Under the pieces are notes generated by a model. The model saw nothing but the letters and a program-made list of their open reading frames with translations, was not told the DNA's origin and ran no database searches. A DNA stretch of 64,000 nucleotides from the NCBI RefSeq assembly GCF_029784135.1, contig NC_073745.1, positions 42,550,420-42,614,419 on the forward strand. The letters are read 5' to 3'. Numbering within the stretch: position 1 is the stretch's first letter; every line of letters starts with the position of its first letter. This DNA is from Toxorhynchites rutilus septentrionalis. Taxonomy: Eukaryota; Arthropoda; Insecta; Diptera; Culicidae. Positions 21,356-32,885 of the stretch are shown here, in pieces. Both the position numbers and the translations under genes were made by a program.

Positions 21356-24170
21356 TCTCCTTAGTTTTGGTTCATATCCGTTCACATCACTAGCTTTTTT
21401 ATGAAATCAAGATTTACTTTCGAACAATTTCAACCGTTAACCGGGTAAGTGATGCCGGAAGCTGATGGCGTTATTGTGCCGTCCTCTGACGACTGGGTGC
21501 CTGTTCTTAACACACTTTTTCGTTCCGTTCCGAATGACCTTGCCGCTGCAGTCCCCCGAAATAATACGCTACCGTGCAGACCATGCGGAATAAATAGATC
21601 CAGAACTGCCCTGGGTATATTGCCGTTTCGGTCGATGACAAAGCAAAATTGAGCAAAATGAAAACTTCTTCCTTCCCGGCATCACAAATCCAACAAGGAT
21701 TTCTCGGTTGTTCCTTCCCGAGCTTTACATCACTCGTGTTCCTACGTCCGGGCTCGGACTCCCGGGATAGCTGTCCAATATGAAAAAAGAAAACGAAACC
21801 GCTAGCCTAAGCAAATTGGCATTAATCCAACTGAAACCGAACTGAGGTTCAGTACCTTTTTTTTCTCCGAAATGTGGGGGTCTGCGTTTTTCTGTGTTTG
21901 TCACGCCACGGGTGGAAATTTTCACCCATCGCTAGAAGTCATAATCAGCATCTGTTAACGAGCAAGTATCCGAGCCGAGAGGAGGGGCGCGGCTTTTTAG
22001 AGGGGTTTATCACCATTTGGAGAAGAAATTTAAATCAGTTGAATTTGCGGCTTTCATTTCACACTCGCAACTATCAGCAGCGGTTGGTAAAACCGATAAC
22101 CGATAATTAATCGTTCGGGTTACAAAAATTTATCAAAATTTTACATGATTATTGGCAGCTGAAACACCAGAAAGGACGACGAAGGGAAGAAAAGCTCATA
22201 AAACATTGATTGGATGAAAACAAATATTGACCTCATGCACCAGTTGCTAAACGGTCTATTGATTTATGGATAACGTTCACCCTTTCCCTCCCTCTATCTG
22301 CCTTATTCAAATTTGTACGGTTTTTAATTTAACTTTTATAACCAGTCCGGCAGCTAAAGCCCGGTAGAGCGGACAAAAAACAACAGCAACGTTTACAAAG
22401 AAGAACCCATTAAGCGTTCGTTCGTTTCAACCCCTTTTTCGGCTCGGAATCCCTCTCGAATATCCACTGGCCGTTCGAATTTGCTGTCTGATTGTAATAC
22501 AGCCGAAACTTTGCTCCCATCAATCACTTTCATGATTTAAGTTAATTAAATAAACTTTTCTCTACGCGCTGAATATTCTCTTTTATTCCCAACAGAGAAA
22601 AGCCAGAAGCGGCCGATCCCTTCTGCCGAAATAACGATTAACGGTCCGAGCGTAAAATCTGTAAAATTGGTATCATAAAGCCGGCCCGAGCAGCTAACCC
22701 CATAATGTCTGGCCATCCTTTCTCCGGAGGTGGCGCATTGAGGCCATTAAAATGAAACATTGCTTTATCTCGCGACAGCAGGAAGCAGGATTCGCCATCG
22801 TCGCGCTACACTCACTGCGGGAAGTGCTTCGCGGGTTGGAACGAGTCACTCAATCGAACAACGTGTTCTTGACGAACGACTTCCGTTTCCATTGTCCAAC
22901 TGATTTACCCCTCTTTTATTCATACTTTCGCCGAATAAGCTGTACATTATTAAACGTTCGAATTTAATATACTTTAACGTGCACAAAACGCTTGGTTAAA
23001 AAATATCAAAGTCTTATCAATTTCATCCAATAAAGCATGAATAAAATAACGCAACTCCCAAAGGGAACCCATTGTACCGTATGTCAAATCCCCATCAAGA
23101 CGCCGAATCCACACCGAAAAAGCTTTTAGCAAATAAACTAACGCAAAAACAAACAAGCGGCAATAATAAATGCACCCTATAAACGTTCCAAACGATGAAT
23201 GAATTTCCGACCGTCGTTTCCCGTGCTGATTCCCAGGTGAGGGATCCAACGAAACAGTAACTGTGGACATGTTGCTGTTATCATAATTGTATGGAGAATG
23301 CCATTGACGAAAAACGCTCTCGCTCCTAAAGCCCCTCGGGAGCTGAATGCCGGCAAAGATTTTCTCAATAAAGCGGCGTTAACACCCACACTGACATTTC
23401 GTGTTGTTTTCGGCGAATAATATTTTCGTATTTAGCAAAATCGATAAGGCTTATTATCGGAGAACAGGGTTCGTGTTCGCAGGCAATTATGCCAGATCAA
23501 CCAACGCTAATGGCTGTGCGGTGGGCGATTTATGACCGCTGTTGGTTTTAAAATAAATTGATCTAGAAATGTGGAGACGGTGGTGTTCGAAATCAGCTAC
23601 AACTTTCAAATTGTCAAATTAAAAATGTTTTTTGTTTTGTTTTCAACTCTGAAATCTTCCTATCTCCCACTTCGAGATAAGTTCTCTTTAACCTTTCAAC
23701 TGTTATGTAATTAGCAACGGCAGCTAACGAATTTTTGTTTCTTGGACTCTTGATTGTGGCTCATTGAGTTGCTTGATATTGCTGAGTGATTCCACTCACG
23801 ATGAGCTGAAATATTCTTAATCTGACCTGATTAGCTCCGATTCAAAAGATATTTTGACATGCTTCCTGTACAAGAGACTAAGTATTTTGTGGAAAATTTC
23901 AAATGTCATTTTCCAGATTCCAGAATCTAAATTCCAGATTCAGATGAATTATTGCGATGCTCCTGCAAGAATATTAGACAAGGAACCAACATAATGCAAT
24001 GGTTTAAAATTGGTAACTCTTCGACTGGTCCGCTCTGAGGGTGACACCCACGACGATAAGTTAAAACAAAATTCTTCAATTTTTTTAATGAACAGCACGC
24101 GTCAGTGATGATGGTATCATTCAGTGAAAATGGGTGGGTTATATCCATGATATAACCGCAAGGTTGACAT
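21356..24170. other. GC-richer, apparently single-copy non-coding region
   Basis: This stretch lacks recognisable repeats. Frames of 60-98 codons occur on both strands, overlap and show no domain. Its composition resembles 10.9-12.8 kb and 42.2-44.6 kb. The three may be islands of original host DNA between TE blocks, possibly intronic. Confidence 0.45.
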
Positions 24171-24639
24171 GGGAATTTTTGATTGAATGAAACAATTTCC
24201 GAATTCTATTGAATTCAATATATTTGCTTTGTGAATTTGAGACCATATAAGGATTGAGATTGAATAAATACCATATAAGGTCAATTCATGCATTGTGATA
24301 GATTATGTTCTTCGTCACAAGTAAATTCAATGATAGTCCTTTTGCGTTTGGTATGATGCCTAGGACAAAATATGTAAACGGAAGAATTATCAAACGATTA
24401 TATTATTTTACATTTCCCTCTGAAGTTTGCATCTCTACGTACTTCTCGAACCGCGAATTTGCTTGATTTGATGAATTTCAGGCATTCAGTTTCGATTTTT
24501 ACATGTACGTCGAACGCATATTGTTTAATCAATAGGTGTTATCGTAGCAAATAGTTATCAACATTTTGCCTAATCATCAAATGGTATGCGTAGAAATTCA
24601 GTGAACAGAAGATATGAAGGCATATTCTTCAATGCAATC

Positions 24640-25140
24640 ATGAATAACCAAGCCAAAGCGTTGTGTTTTTGTAATCCGTGTTAGGAAAACACTTTTCGGA
24701 GTGAAAAAAAAACAAACGGGAGCAGAAGTATCCCCGGCTTGCATGAATCAACCACTTCAACTTCTACTTTTTATACTATAGAGGCTTGAAAATTCATTCA
24801 CCTCTAATGTTTGCACGTTTTTCCCAAGTTCCTGAATTTAGAAGACCGTATTAAGGCAACATATGTTAGTCTGCACGAAGGCAAGCGAATACAAAAGTAA
24901 TCGCAGTATGCATTTATTTGCAAAGCCGAGTTCCCCAGACACCTTGGTTTTAAAGTCTGTGAAACAAAAATACCCCCGACTTGCATGAATTTGCAATTCC
25001 AATTTCCTCAGACACCTGAGTTCTGAAGTCTGCGTTGGAGAAACACATTTCAGTCGGAACAAAAATACCAACGACCTGCCGGAATTTGCAATGCCAATTC
25101 CTCCAGACACCTTGGTTCAGAAGTCTGTGTTAGGTAAACA
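24640..25140 (-). repeat. Minisatellite-like array of about 100-bp units
   Basis: At least four units recur on the words CCCCAGACACCTTGG, AAGTCTGYGTTRG and ACAAAAATACCCCCGACTTGC, with drift between copies. The same unit occurs in copy I (20760-21050) and copy III (38690-38860). Confidence 0.7.
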
Positions 25141-26290
25141 TCAGAATTCATAATTTGTGGCTAAGAATGATTGCTAACATACAAAAATTCGAAGTCTCGA
25201 AAATTCCTAAAAATTCGATGTTCCACAAATTTCGTCAAGAATAGTTTTACCATCTTGGGCCCATTTTTTAAATTTTTATACATGACTTCTATTTTATATG
25301 AAAAAATTGGAAAAATTTTAAAAAATACATATTTTTTGATATCGCAAATTAAACTTTTATTTTGTAAATAAAAAAAGAGTACTAATTTTTCTTCTCAGTG
25401 TATATTTTTTTCAAATTAAGCCAACAATACTCTATAACTTTTTCTAACACACTATTTTGGTACGACTAATTTTTTTTGAGATGTAAATAATCATAGATTT
25501 CTCTTGCTCAAATCGATACGCCCTTTTCAAAAGTTACGCTTGAGTCAAAAAATGAACCATGATGATGTATTTGGAAAAGTTGTTGGAAATTATATGAAAA
25601 TTCATAAAATTTCATGACGGTATAACACGACAAACATATTAAAAGAGATTCTTTACTATAAAAAAGACAATAAATTAGAAATATTTTTTTAAATATTTCG
25701 AGAATGGCTACATTTAGAAGAAGATTGATAATAACCTTTTTTGTTTTAAATCACATCAGGATTCATAATTTGTGGCTAAATATGATTGTTAACATACAAA
25801 AATTCGAAGTTTCAAAAATTCCTAGAAATTCGATGTTCCACAAAGTGCGTCAAAAATAGTTTTACCATCTTGGGCCCATTAAATTTTCTACATCACTTCT
25901 ATTTTATATGAAAAAATTGAAAAAAAACATAAAAAAATACATATTTTTTGATATCGCAAATTAAAATTTTATTTTGTAAATAAAAAAAGAGTACTAGTTT
26001 TTTTTTCTCAGTGTACATTTTTTTCATATTCAACCATCAATACTCTATAACTCTTTCTAAGACACTATTTCGGTACGACTCATAGTTTTTGAGATATAAA
26101 TTATCAAAGATTTCTCATACTAAAATCGATACGCCCTTTTCAAATGTTACGCTTGAGTCAAAAATTCCCAATTGCTGTGAAAAACTAATATTTCCTCCAA
26201 ACCCAAACGGAATACATACTTTCATTGGAATCAAAAATACTCATGTTTTGTCATTTGTCGATTTCATTCGGAATTACTCTATGCCGATTT
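25141..26290. repeat. AT-rich doubled repeat with Tc1 3' remnant, second locus
   Basis: The sequence repeats the 1195-2380 region: one truncated unit (25141-25725), one full unit from GATAATAACC at 25727, and the tail AATTCCCAATTGCTGTGAAAAA with the last codons of the Tc1 remnant. It interrupts the tandem array of copy II between TTAGGTAAACA and TTTCCCCAAGG, so it inserted after copy II. Confidence 0.7.
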
Positions 26291-26540
26291 CCCCAAGGCT
26301 GATTGGTTATGGTGGCTGTGTTGGGGAAACCATAAATCGAGCCAATCAAAACGAGTCAGTTAGGGCGTTTAGATAACGCTTAACATTTTACAGTTATTCA
26401 ATTCTTATCTTATGAAAAATAAAATTTCTTAATTGCGATAGATGCGTAGAAATATTCCCTATCAATTGGTGCAAACATCTTTCCGATCCAGTAAGAAATG
26501 TTCGATTTAAAAGCATTCGAAATCTTTAATTTTTTCCTGC

Positions 26541-27439
26541 ATGTTCTGTGTTTAGGTTTTTATTTTACCGCTCATATACGCCATATCATAGTACCACTTC
26601 AAAAAGTATAAGGGTCTGTGCCTAAGGGCGCGAATAAAAGCTAAACGTAAGACTGTGATAGTTCGAAACATGTTTGTTCAGAAATTCGTAGATTTCACTA
26701 ATTCCAAATGATTATATTCCAAATGGTGGCACTGAAAAGTGCCGTTTGTTACATGGACGGCACTTTTTTCATTAGTATCCTACAAACGAGTTGTAAGAGT
26801 TGAAGTGGTCTAAAAATTTCGGATCCAACGAACAAATGGTTTGAGAAAGTTAGCAGAAATGAAAACGTAGTCCCACGTTCAAAATTTCACCACGATCCAT
26901 GCAAAAGATTCTGTCTTGAGTTTTTTTTTCGTTTTGGATGGAAAATGATGCTGATTTGAGTAACGATCCCTAATGACCTGGAGAGTTGAGATTTTGACTT
27001 CATTAAGTACATTGCACAATTGTTCGACATCGCTCCAACGATGTCAGGATCGAATGGGGCAGTTCACGTTTTGTTGAGAAGGCAAAATATTCATTGGGTT
27101 GGGTCTATAACACAGAGATTTATGCGCAATACGATGGGCTGATCAAAGTCATTGAAGTTTCTTGAGATCCTGCCGAAAGCATAAATAATAGATTGAATGC
27201 ACGAGTTTCACAGTCTAATCTAATAAACAATTAGGAGATTCTGATCATTGATGGGAACGACGTATCCTGGATCCGGTTGCAGGATGCCTCGATGTTGATA
27301 GCTCATAAATTGGATAAATCTGGTACTTTGGTCTTGAGAAAGACCGTTTGATTACAGCTTGCACTGGAGAAATAAAACACACTGGAATACTAATTAAATA
27401 ACGGATGGTTTATTTTCGCGATGCTTCACATAAATAAGT
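26541..27439. other. Non-coding stretch
   Basis: Apart from the stem-loop at 26724-26743, no feature is recognised. Part of it (26800-26890) may still belong to copy II. Confidence 0.4.
26724..26743 (-). other. Histone-mRNA-type 3' stem-loop motif
   Basis: On the minus strand the sequence reads GGCACTTTTCAGTGCC followed by ACCA. The stem is six of six base pairs with a TTTC loop, the fold that SLBP binds at the 3' end of replication-dependent histone mRNAs. No histone coding sequence is found upstream on the minus strand. It lies just beyond copy II of the MITE family. A second inverted match, GACGGCACTTTTTT, follows at 26756, so a chance hairpin is possible. Confidence 0.4.
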
Positions 27440-27570
27440 TGGATGTGGAATAAATAGAGGAACGGAGTTCGAAGTCGAAATTTTTAGGTAATTTTTGAAA
27501 TGCTGTAACTTCGTGATAAATCAACGCATGGAGATGGAATGTAAATCATTTTGGAGCTTAAACATTAGGA
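27440..27570 (+). repeat. Inverted repeat flanking the BEL element, left copy
   Basis: AAGTCGAAATTTTTAGGT and TTTGAAATGCTGTAACTTCGTG here are found inverted at 31920-32040, with similar spacing and about 80% agreement by eye. The pair brackets the BEL/Pao element about 0.4 kb and 0.3 kb outside its ends. Confidence 0.6.
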
Positions 27571-27604
27571 ATATTTTACGAAGAAATTTTTATCTTGGTG
27601 TGTG

Positions 27605-27840
27605 TAGATTAGGGTGTCAATGAAAATGGTCATCTCGAATTTCAAAAAGTTACCCCATAAAAAGCTCACATTTTACAGTCATCTCGAATTTTTTTTCCGC
27701 CTAAAAATCAATTCTTGAAAAAAATACTTTTTTGAGATAACTGTAAATCTTACGAGATGACGCTAGATCTAGTTCCATGCCATTTTAAGACATTTGGCAT
27801 AAAAAAAATATTCTTAAACCCCGATTTGTTTATTGAATGA
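27605..27840 (+). repeat. Dispersed repeat family R, diverged partial copy
   Basis: TTAGGGTGTCAATGAAAATG at 27610 and GACATTTGGCAT near 27795 match words in the copies at 10536-10830 and 32508-32885. Order is rearranged relative to those copies. Confidence 0.5.
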
Positions 27841-27957
27841 AAAACTTCCTAAATAAATAATGATCGCAGATGGAAAGGCCGTTTTGAAAATACACTAAAT
27901 TTTGTACAAGAATAATTTGTTACTTTGACGAATAAAAAATATTTAAATTTTTGTCTC

Positions 27958-28561
27958 TGTTCGCGACGAACGCGACCCGAGTCACCAGCAGGCGAACAGG
28001 GGGAGAACGATGATGCAATCGGCAGAAACGAAAATGCAATCGGCTGCACTTGTCGATGCAATCGTACTCACACATACTGAGAAGTGTAGTTTTAAGTTCT
28101 TCTTTTCCTTTATTCTATTAGTGCGTAAGGATGTGTAGATTTAAGTTTTTCCTCATTCTGTTTGTGACCTTTAGAAGAGCAACATCAATTATATAAGTGA
28201 AAATTAAAACAACCTTTTCTTGAAGAAGTGTCCCAGTGAAACAGCAGCAGTGAATTCCAATCTGGCCAACAGGGCGACCACCGTAATTTCCATCCTCCGT
28301 TGTCTTGTGAGTCACCGGGCGACAAACAAGCAACGAACGTTTTCGATCCTGTCGTCCTTTTGCTAGCATCGTGTTGTGCAGCGGTTAATGGCGTGTTTTA
28401 GCCGCTGAAGTTTCTCTGCGGGTGCTGCTGTGTGTCGCTGAGGGTGAATTATTTTGTGTTGTTTTACGGCGAATGTGCGCCGTGGTCCTTCGACGAGTCA
28501 GAGCAAGCTGCGATCTGAGTGTGCGATCGTCAGCGACTTTGTGTTGTGTTGAGACAAAACA
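27958..28561 (+). repeat. 5' LTR of the BEL/Pao element
   Basis: It begins TGTTCGCGACGAACG and ends GAGACAAAACA, with TG...CA ends. The 3' LTR matches it almost base for base. Promoter and polyadenylation signals must lie here, but I cannot assign a definite TATA box. Confidence 0.9.
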
Positions 28562-28563
28562 TT

Positions 28564-28580
28564 TGGTCCTTCGAACCGGA
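28564..28580 (+). promoter_or_regulatory. tRNA primer-binding site of the BEL/Pao element
   Basis: TGGTCCTTCGAACCGGA starts three bases after the LTR. It opens with TGG, complementary to a tRNA CCA end, and includes TTCGAACC, complementary to a T-arm. The tRNA isotype was not assigned. Confidence 0.7.
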
Positions 28581-28766
28581 TAATTACCAGTGTGATACGT
28601 GTATTCGCGATTATTAAAGGATTTGAGTGTGATACATCCTTCCGCGATTAATAAAGTGTGAGCCTTCATACGCAGTGTGAACTTCCGAACAGTGTTATTT
28701 TGAAGTTTTGAACATTTGAGTTGTGTTAGCGAAAGTGTTGCCATTTGAGAGCAATTGAGAGAAATC

Positions 28767-30804
28767 ATGGAGCAATTTAAACAATTAGTTTACCAGAGAG
28801 GCCGAGTGCAGGCGCGAGTATCGGTGATTATCAACAAGCTAAGTGATGCGATAGAGCAAAACGATAATACCAACTTATCGCAGTTAAAAGCGTATGGAAA
28901 GAAGCTAGAGTTGCATTATGCGGAGTATATGGCGAAACATGATTTGATCATGGCTCAGTGTCCCAGTTTTTGGGAAAACAGAAGACCAGGACGAAAAGTT
29001 GGATGAGTTTGACAGCATTCATACTGATGCTTTGGAAAAGCTCAATCATCTGTTGGATTTCTTTCGTGCCGATCCAACACATAACAACCGTGGATCCCCT
29101 CAAGTTATTGTGACCCAACAGCCTCTGAAGACGCCGATTCCGACATTCGACGGAAAGTATGAAGCGTGGCCAAAGTTCAAGGCGCTGTTTAATGATTTGG
29201 TAGGTAAGTGTGGTGATTCCGATGCAACAAAACTGCAATACCTCGACAAAGCGTTAATTGGTGAAGCTTCCGGCATCCTGGATGCCAGAATCATTAACGA
29301 CAACAACTATCAACAAGCGTGGCAGTTGTTAGAGGAGCGGCTTGAGAACCCGCGAGTGATCATCGACACCCACATTTCCGGTTTATTGTCGATGAAACCC
29401 ATATATAAGCAGTGCTGGAAAGAACTGAGAAACCTAATCGACAATTGTAATCGTCATGTAGAGGGGCTGCGATTTATGGAACAAAACATCGACGGGACAT
29501 CTGGTCTTATCGTTGTGAAGCTGCTGACATCTTGCCTCGATGGAGAAACGAGAAAGCAGTGGGAACAAACTTTGGAACATGGGGAACTTCCGAACTTTGA
29601 TGAATCCCTAAAGTTTCTCAGGAATTATTGTCAGGTCCTCGAAAGGTGTGAGATAGATAAGACGTCCTGCAAACTTCCTATGTCGGTGAAGCCCAGCTGG
29701 TCACCGAGAGCATTCTATCCAGGGACATCCGTTCTATCCGAGAGTGTGTGTGAAGTGTGCGCAGGGTCGCACCTTAATTACAAGTGTCCTTCTTTCCTGA
29801 ACATGAATGTTGGTCAGCGGGTTAGCAAAGTGAAGCAAATTGGACTGTGTTTCAACTGTCTTCGTAAGGGCCATCAAATTCGAGCCTGTCCGTCGGATAA
29901 GTCATGCTCCAAGTGTAGTAAAAAGCACCACACAATGTTGCACTATGAGCGAGAATTTTATCTTGAGCCTGAGTCACAAAGTTTAAATACAACGGAAGAG
30001 TCAGAAGTTAAAACAGCATCAGTATCAGCTTTTCCAGAAAATCCAGTGTCTACAGCGTGTTCCAGCTTTCAAAGACCAGCAAAACAAGTTCTTTTGATGA
30101 CTGCGTTGGTGAGTGTAGCATCGAAAGGTGGCAGAGAAAGTAAGCTTCGTGCCCTCCTCGATTCTGGATCTCAAGTTAACCTTATATCTGAGTCTGCTGT
30201 CAACTTACTGGAACTTCCAAAGTATCCTGCAAACATTCCAGTTGTTGGTGTAGGTGGTGCAAAATCTCGAATTCTACATCGTGTGATAATGAGACTATTT
30301 TCCGATTACTCTGGATTCCAAAGTGACGTGAACTGTTTGGTGACGAGGAAAGTGACAGACAAAGTTCCTTCCGTTCCTGCTGACATTTCGGAATGGAACA
30401 TTCCACCAGGCATTGTGTTAGCCGATCCCAAATTCAACCAGCCGAGAGATGTGGACCTACTTATTGGAGCTGAAATATTTTTCCAAATATTGAAACAAGC
30501 TCAACTGAAATTAGCTGAGGGTCTTCCAAGCTTGTACGAGACAGAATTTGGATGGGTCTTCGCCGGTGCTTTGAATGAATCTGAAACCGAAGCTGTTAAC
30601 GTGTTGTGTGCCACCAATGAGGATCCGTTGTTGAAAGAAATTCCAAAGTATTTCGAGCTTGCTGAAGAGAAAGTGCCAGCGATGAAGAGATTACTATCAA
30701 ATGATAACGAAGATGAAAGAGATGGATCTAACTATCATCGAGGAACACCAAGACCTTGGTCAGTGCCACGAGATTCGCGAGGAGAACGATCGTATGGTAT
30801 TTGA
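28767..30804 (+). pseudogene. BEL/Pao gag-protease polyprotein with one frameshift
   Basis: The start is ATG 28767 (MEQFKQLVYQRGRVQARV). A 5-base T run at 28967-28971 carries one extra base, and reading resumes in the next frame as GKTEDQDEKLDEFDSIH. The Gag domain includes IPTFDGKYEAWPKFKALF, the block typical of BEL gag (DUF1759). Zinc-binding motifs follow: CEVCAGSHLNYKCP, CFNCLRKGHQIRAC and CSKCSKKHHTMLH. An A17-type aspartic protease has LRALLDSGSQVNLIS near residue 460. Gag would package element RNA into particles and the protease would process the polyprotein. The frame ends in scrambled sequence at the deletion. Confidence 0.85.
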
Positions 30805-31034
30805 GGTCAATGAGAAGTCAAATGGTGATCGTGAAGTGAAGATCGATCCAAGACAACCACGATATCAATACGTGAATCCCTTGCGTGATACATTTTGGAC
30901 AAAGCGGTCCCGTGATCATTTGAGGACGCTTCAACAAAGAGCTAAATGGAAGACAAGTCAACCGAATATAATATATCTGACAGCGACGAAGCGAAGGTTT
31001 CCGATTTGGAATGATATTCCAACCGGCGGGAGTA
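30805..31034 (+). pseudogene. Residual pol sequence: integrase C-terminal piece and polypurine tract
   Basis: In another frame IIEEHQDLGQCHEIREEND marks the start of the reverse transcriptase segment, and soon after FWTKRSRDHLRTLQQRAKW marks the integrase C-terminal region. The two are normally separated by well over a thousand codons, so the deletion joined them near 30800-30880. GGCGGGAG at 31026-31033 directly before the 3' LTR is the likely polypurine tract for plus-strand priming. Confidence 0.7.
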
Positions 31035-31632
31035 TGTTCGCGACGAACGCGACCCGAGTCACCAGCAGGCGAACAGGGGGAGAACGATGATGCAATCGGC
31101 AGAAACGAAAATGCAATCGGCTGCACTTGTCGATGCAATCGTACTCACACATACTGAGAAGTGTAGTTTTAAGTTCTTCTTTTCCTTTATAGTGCGTAAG
31201 GATGTGTAGATTTAAGTTTTTCCTCATTCTGTTTGTGACCTTTAGAAGAGCAACATCAATTATATAAGTGAAAATTAAAACAGCCTTTTCTTGAAGAAGT
31301 GTCCCAGTGAAGCAGCAGCAGTGAATTCCAATCTGGCCAACAGGGCGACCACCGTAATTTCCATCCTCCGTTGTCTTGTGAGTCACCGGGCGACAAACAA
31401 GCAACGAACGTTTTCGATCCTGTCGTCCTTTTGCTAGCATCGTGTTGTGCAGCGGTTAATGGCGTGTTTTAGCCGCTGAAGTTTCTCTGCGGGTGCTGCT
31501 GTGTGTCGCTGAGGGTGAATTATTTTGTGTTGTTTTATGGCGAATGTGCGCCGTGGTCCTTCGACGAGTCAGAGCAAGCTGCGATCTGAGTGTGCGATCG
31601 TCAGCGACTTTGTGTTGTGTTGAGACAAAACA
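31035..31632 (+). repeat. 3' LTR of the BEL/Pao element
   Basis: It matches 27958-28561 from TGTTCGCGACG to GAGACAAAACA. The main difference is a small gap where the 5' copy reads TTATTCTATTAGTG and this one TTATAGTG. Confidence 0.9.
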
Positions 31633-31637
31633 GTCTC

Positions 31638-32507
31638 TTTGATTTCCAAAACGTGTCAAAAAATTGCTGTAATTCTGCAAAAATTGCAGTAAGTTCATGT
31701 TTGCAGGCAAATTTTTAGCCGAGTATATCCTCTAAACCCTTTAGAACGTTCATATTGATACGTTTAGCCGTTTTTTCTAGCCAATCGATCGAAGTTTGGA
31801 GTTAATTAGAGAAGCACTTTATCGTAAATAATACCATAAATACAAAATGCAGTGCGTACCCTCGCAATGAACGATTAACAGCTGTCGATCCTAAACTATT
31901 CCTAAACTTGAAAGTTTGAACTTTGAAATGATGTACATGCCATATTTATACACGATTTTGATTTTTCACGAAGTCATAGCATTTCAAAAAAACACCTAAA
32001 AATTTCGACTTCGCACTCGGTTCCTCTAATTGTTTTGTCGAGGAACGCTCCCAAATCTTGAAGCTAGTTTTGAACTATTACTAACCTTTTATTAAAATCA
32101 TTTTCTAGCTGTCCGACCAATGAGATCGGCGTGAATCAGACCAGAAATTTAGTGTCAGTCCTTATAAACCAACGCGATGCCCAACATGGTAAATTAATTG
32201 GTTTTATTGTCGATTGAAAGTGAATTAACAAATGTCTATTGACATTGATTTTTTGTTCAGAACATTTGCTGCTGTTAGTCGAGATGCGCGAATATATTAA
32301 GATTTCTTGTTCCTTTCATTCAATTTTAAAATAAATAAGTTTTTGGATTCGATAAATTTCTTTTTTCATTAGAAAAACAAAACAAACTTTTGATAGCATG
32401 GAGGTGGCCCCTAAGACAACCCGGTCTCGCTACGCCAATGTCTATAGATATAGCGAAACAGCAATAAGAATCCGTTCACATTCATTACAAAACCCCTCAG
32501 AGGGAGC
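31638..32507. other. Non-coding stretch including the right inverted repeat (31920-32040)
   Basis: 31920-32040 is the inverted partner of 27440-27570. The rest shows no gene or TE protein motif. Confidence 0.5.
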
Positions 32508-32681
32508 CGAGACGACAGTAGATATCGACGTTTTACGCAATTTTAAGACATTTGGCATCAAACTTTTTTTTTAGAAAACACCTTGTTGTGATGTATATGA
32601 AAAGGGTGTTTTGAAAAAAGAAAAATTTGGATGCCAAATGTCTCAACATTGCATGAAACGTCGATATCGACTGTCGTCTCG
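32508..32681. repeat. Near-perfect 174-bp palindrome (MITE)
   Basis: CGAGACGACAGT at 32508 is mirrored by ACTGTCGTCTCG ending at 32681 (first 11 bases exact after one mismatch). The arms, about 78 bp each, share GATATCGACGTTT, GACATTTGGCATC and AAAACACC, with a loop of roughly 15 bp. Such a transcript would fold into a long hairpin, so a small-RNA source is conceivable, but nothing here demonstrates transcription. Confidence 0.75.
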
Positions 32682-32689
32682 AAAAACAT

Positions 32690-32885
32690 TTTTTTCAAAA
32701 ATAGACACTCTGGAACTTAGTCTTTTTTCGGAATACGAGGCAAAACGTTTGGTTTAGGGTGCCAATGAAAATGATTATTTCGTTTTTTCATATGTAACTT
32801 CATGTGAAATATTCATTTACACGATGGAACACCAAATTCTAAATATTAGCTCAATCGGACTTCATTTACTGGTGTTGTGTTTTCA
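32690..32885 (+). repeat. Dispersed repeat family R, plus copy
   Basis: It aligns with the inverse of 10536-10700 from TTTTTTCGGAATAC through TTAGGGTGCCAATGAAAATG to TCATTTACTGGTGT. Confidence 0.65.

Larger units (their letters stand above)
24240..26540 (-). mobile_element. 'CGACCGCAT' family element, copy II, inverted and interrupted
   Basis: Read on the minus strand, module A (26530-26312) leads into the first tandem-repeat word at about 26325, is then interrupted by the AT-rich doubled repeat at 25141-26290, and resumes with the tandem array (25140-24640) and module B (24460-24280). The order matches copy I. The defined CGACCGCAT end was not found on the left, so this copy is probably truncated there. 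Confidence 0.6.
27953..31637 (+). mobile_element. BEL/Pao LTR retrotransposon with large internal deletion
   Basis: The element, 27958-31632 (3.7 kb), is bracketed by the 5-bp duplication GTCTC (27953-27957 and 31633-31637). It has two LTRs of 604 and 598 bp, a primer-binding site, gag and protease, and then jumps to the last codons of the integrase region, so most of reverse transcriptase, RNase H and integrase are gone. A full BEL element is 5-7 kb. The LTRs differ mainly by a small indel near 28110/31185, indicating a recent insertion. It could only move with help from an intact relative. Confidence 0.9.
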
